Source of the DNA: Clostridia bacterium
Lineage (GTDB): Bacteria > Bacillota > Clostridia > Lutisporales > Lutisporaceae
Reading direction: 5' to 3'
DNA length: 7,751 nt
Assembly (NCBI GenBank): GCA_029256365.1
Contig: JAQSYB010000205.1
Coordinates: forward strand, 1 to 7,751
The position numbers and the translations under genes are program-made. Below the pieces are notes generated by a model, which saw only the letters and a list, made by a program, of their open reading frames with translations, searched no databases and was not told the DNA's origin. Below, piece after piece: positions 6,163 to 7,751 of this stretch (the stretch's first letter is position 1; every line of letters starts with the position of its first letter).

Positions 6163-7751
6163 ATGGCAACATTCGGTTACAAGGAAAGCCAACGAGAAAA
6201 TTGGTATATGAAGCGCAGGGTCCCATCAAACAGCAACTATTCGCCCATTCACTATGATGCACTGTCGTACAAACATGACTTGGAAGCGATGAAATGGACC
6301 CCTTTGGCAGTAGTCGGTGACATATTTTATGAGACGCGAAAAATGAATCGATATACGTACCTTTATGCTGTTGATCGAATGAACCGAAGTGATATAACTG
6401 GAGATCGAATTGCTGAAAATAACAATTTTGTGGCACACGACAACGGGTTTTACTATAGCAACGAGGGGACCATTGTATCCTCACAGGTAAGCGGCAGAGA
6501 AATTAAAAACTTGTGGACTTCTGATATGGGTGGTTTCGAGGTTCGCAAAATTAACTATGACGACAAGCAAGTTTATGTCAGTTATCAAACAAAGACAGGG
6601 GAGATTGGGAGGGAGACTTCCTATATAGCAGCACTGGATGCGGTTACAGGATTGCGAAAATGGGAATATAAAGTTGGAGTTACCAGTGGTACGGTAAATA
6701 TTGTAATAGGTGATGATAAGATCTTTCTCAGTTGGCCTAATTATTCAGCCAGTGCAAGCCAAGTGATTGCAATTGATGCGGCAAGTGGGAAAGAACTGTG
6801 GATAAAGGACTATAGTCTCGATGATTTGTTCGAGTATGACATATTTATGGTTTATAGCGATCATGTTCTGTACAATTCTGTCAAAAAGAACATGGGGACA
6901 GAGATCAATGGGATTGATACAAAAACTGGCAAGGTAATCTGGACACATGCTGCTGAGTCCCCCATATATGATCCATTTGGTGAAGCTTTTAGCGTAAACA
7001 ATAAGCTTTTAACATACAATACCTCACCTAACCTTATTGCACTAGATAAGCATACTGGTGCCATGTTATGGTCAGTTGATTTTACAAAAATAAAACCGGA
7101 ATACACCTCTTGGGGCTTTGGAAACATTGTACTTACAAACAATCTGGTAATTACCATGTTCAATTATAGTCTTTTGGCTTTTGACAGCAGTACAGGTAAG
7201 CTAGTGAAAGAGTGGGTACTAGAAGACTTTGGAGGAGCAGGAAGGATATCTATTGTTGCTTCGGACATGATTGTACTTATGAATTCAGGCTACAAATACT
7301 ATATGTTAAAACCTATCATCAATCCTAAAAAAGAATACATCGCAAAAGCAGGGGATACCTTGTCCGGAGTTGCAAGTATGTTTCATACAGGGACACAGTA
7401 TTTGATGAAGCTAAATAATGTATCAGACACCATAGCATTATATCCAGGACAAAAACTCTGGGTGCCGGACTTCTCAGATCGAGATTATTTGCTTCATACC
7501 GTCAAGCCTGGAGATAACCTTTTTAGATTAGCATTGTTTTATGGCAGCAATGTGAAGAAAATAGGAGAGATTAATAACCTAAAAGATGTGAATAAGATTT
7601 ATGTAGGTCAGCTGCTAAAAATACCAGAAGTCATACTGCATACCGTTCAACCCAATGATACACTGTGGAAGATTTCACAGTTATATCAAGTCCCCATAGC
7701 TGCGTTGATTGCAAATAACAATCTAGTGCCACCATACCTAATCTATGTAGG
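6163..7751 (+). CDS. PQQ-type (BamB-like) beta-propeller protein with C-terminal LysM repeats; 3' partial
   Basis: The start is set by AGGAGG at 6150-6155, seven bases before the ATG; 529 complete codons are visible and the frame is open at the window edge. Residues about 45-385 hold seven propeller-type repeats ending in the pattern (I/L)xAxDxxTGxxxW: YLYAVD (66-71), VSGREIKNLW (109-118), IAALDAVTGLRKW (155-167), VIAIDAASGKELW (201-213), INGIDTKTGKVIW (248-260), LIALDKHTGAMLW (291-303), LLAFDSSTGKLVKEW (337-351). The first two are degenerate. Three LysM domains follow: 392-436 (AKAGDTLSGVA), 442-488 (HTVKPGDNLFRLA) and 491 to the edge (HTVQPNDTLWKIS). LysM binds N-acetylglucosamine-containing glycans such as peptidoglycan. 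The propeller is probably a structural or binding platform; its Trp-docking repeats do not by themselves show PQQ binding or dehydrogenase activity. The N-terminus MATFGYKESQRENWY has no signal peptide or membrane segment, so export by Sec is not predicted. A spore-envelope or intracellular role is inferred. More LysM repeats or a catalytic domain may lie beyond the edge. Confidence 0.88.
   Translation, partial: MATFGYKESQRENWYMKRRVPSNSNYSPIHYDALSYKHDLEAMKWTPLAVVGDIFYETRKMNRYTYLYAVDRMNRSDITGDRIAENNNFVAHDNGFYYSNEGTIVSSQVSGREIKNLWTSDMGGFEVRKINYDDKQVYVSYQTKTGEIGRETSYIAALDAVTGLRKWEYKVGVTSGTVNIVIGDDKIFLSWPNYSASASQVIAIDAASGKELWIKDYSLDDLFEYDIFMVYSDHVLYNSVKKNMGTEINGIDTKTGKVIWTHAAESPIYDPFGEAFSVNNKLLTYNTSPNLIALDKHTGAMLWSVDFTKIKPEYTSWGFGNIVLTNNLVITMFNYSLLAFDSSTGKLVKEWVLEDFGGAGRISIVASDMIVLMNSGYKYYMLKPIINPKKEYIAKAGDTLSGVASMFHTGTQYLMKLNNVSDTIALYPGQKLWVPDFSDRDYLLHTVKPGDNLFRLALFYGSNVKKIGEINNLKDVNKIYVGQLLKIPEVILHTVQPNDTLWKISQLYQVPIAALIANNNLVPPYLIYV

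Noticed and set aside
6122..6484. Minus-strand open frames of 120 and 70 codons opposite the start of the propeller gene
   Set aside because: The + strand frame has a strong AGGAGG, a continuous 529-codon frame and recognisable repeats. The minus frames match nothing and cover the terminator-to-start region.
1..7751. CRISPR array, tRNA, rRNA or integrase attachment site
   Set aside because: Reading through the window showed no regularly spaced repeats with unique spacers, no cloverleaf-type tRNA sequence and no integrase gene.

Overview
The window reads as an AT-rich chromosomal segment of an anaerobic, probably spore-forming Firmicute of the class Clostridia. The basis is strong AGGAGG-type ribosome binding sites, hairpin-plus-T-run terminators, a Tet(M)-like GTPase end fused to a NYN/YacP nuclease domain, and clostridial-type chemoreceptor sequence. 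This is an inference from style and gene families; no marker gene fixes the species. All recognisable genes lie on the + strand, mostly as single-gene units separated by terminators, so this does not look like one operon.

Layout. (1) 1-1429: the 3' end of an EF-G/Tet(M)-type translational GTPase with a C-terminal NYN domain, cut by the window edge. (2) 1423-1518: a short out-of-frame stretch resembling the end of a HAD phosphatase, then a terminator. (3) 1652-1705: three hexamer direct repeats at exact 11-bp spacing, then an extended -10, upstream of a lipoprotein alpha/beta hydrolase (1762-2721) that ends at its own terminator (2830-2866). (4) 2867-3342: about 475 bases with no gene. (5) 3343-4925: a methyl-accepting chemotaxis protein broken by an internal out-of-frame deletion between HAMP and the signalling domain. 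(6) 4990-5149: the decayed left end of an IS3-family insertion sequence. (7) 5165-6019: a small ABC-type ATPase gene (COG3910-like), followed by a terminator. (8) 6163 to the window end: a seven-repeat PQQ-type beta-propeller fused to at least three LysM domains, with no signal peptide, running off the edge. It has no stop codon in the window.

I see no multi-gene system with interlocking parts. The segment mixes intact single-gene units with three decaying loci (HAD tail, chemoreceptor, insertion sequence), which suggests a region of genome turnover. The observations most worth following are the PhoP/OmpR-type repeat array before the lipoprotein hydrolase, the signal-less propeller-LysM protein with a possible sporulation promoter, the altered tip loop of the Tet(M)-like protein with its nuclease tail, and the chemoreceptor deletion, whose size can be estimated from the protein's own hairpin symmetry.
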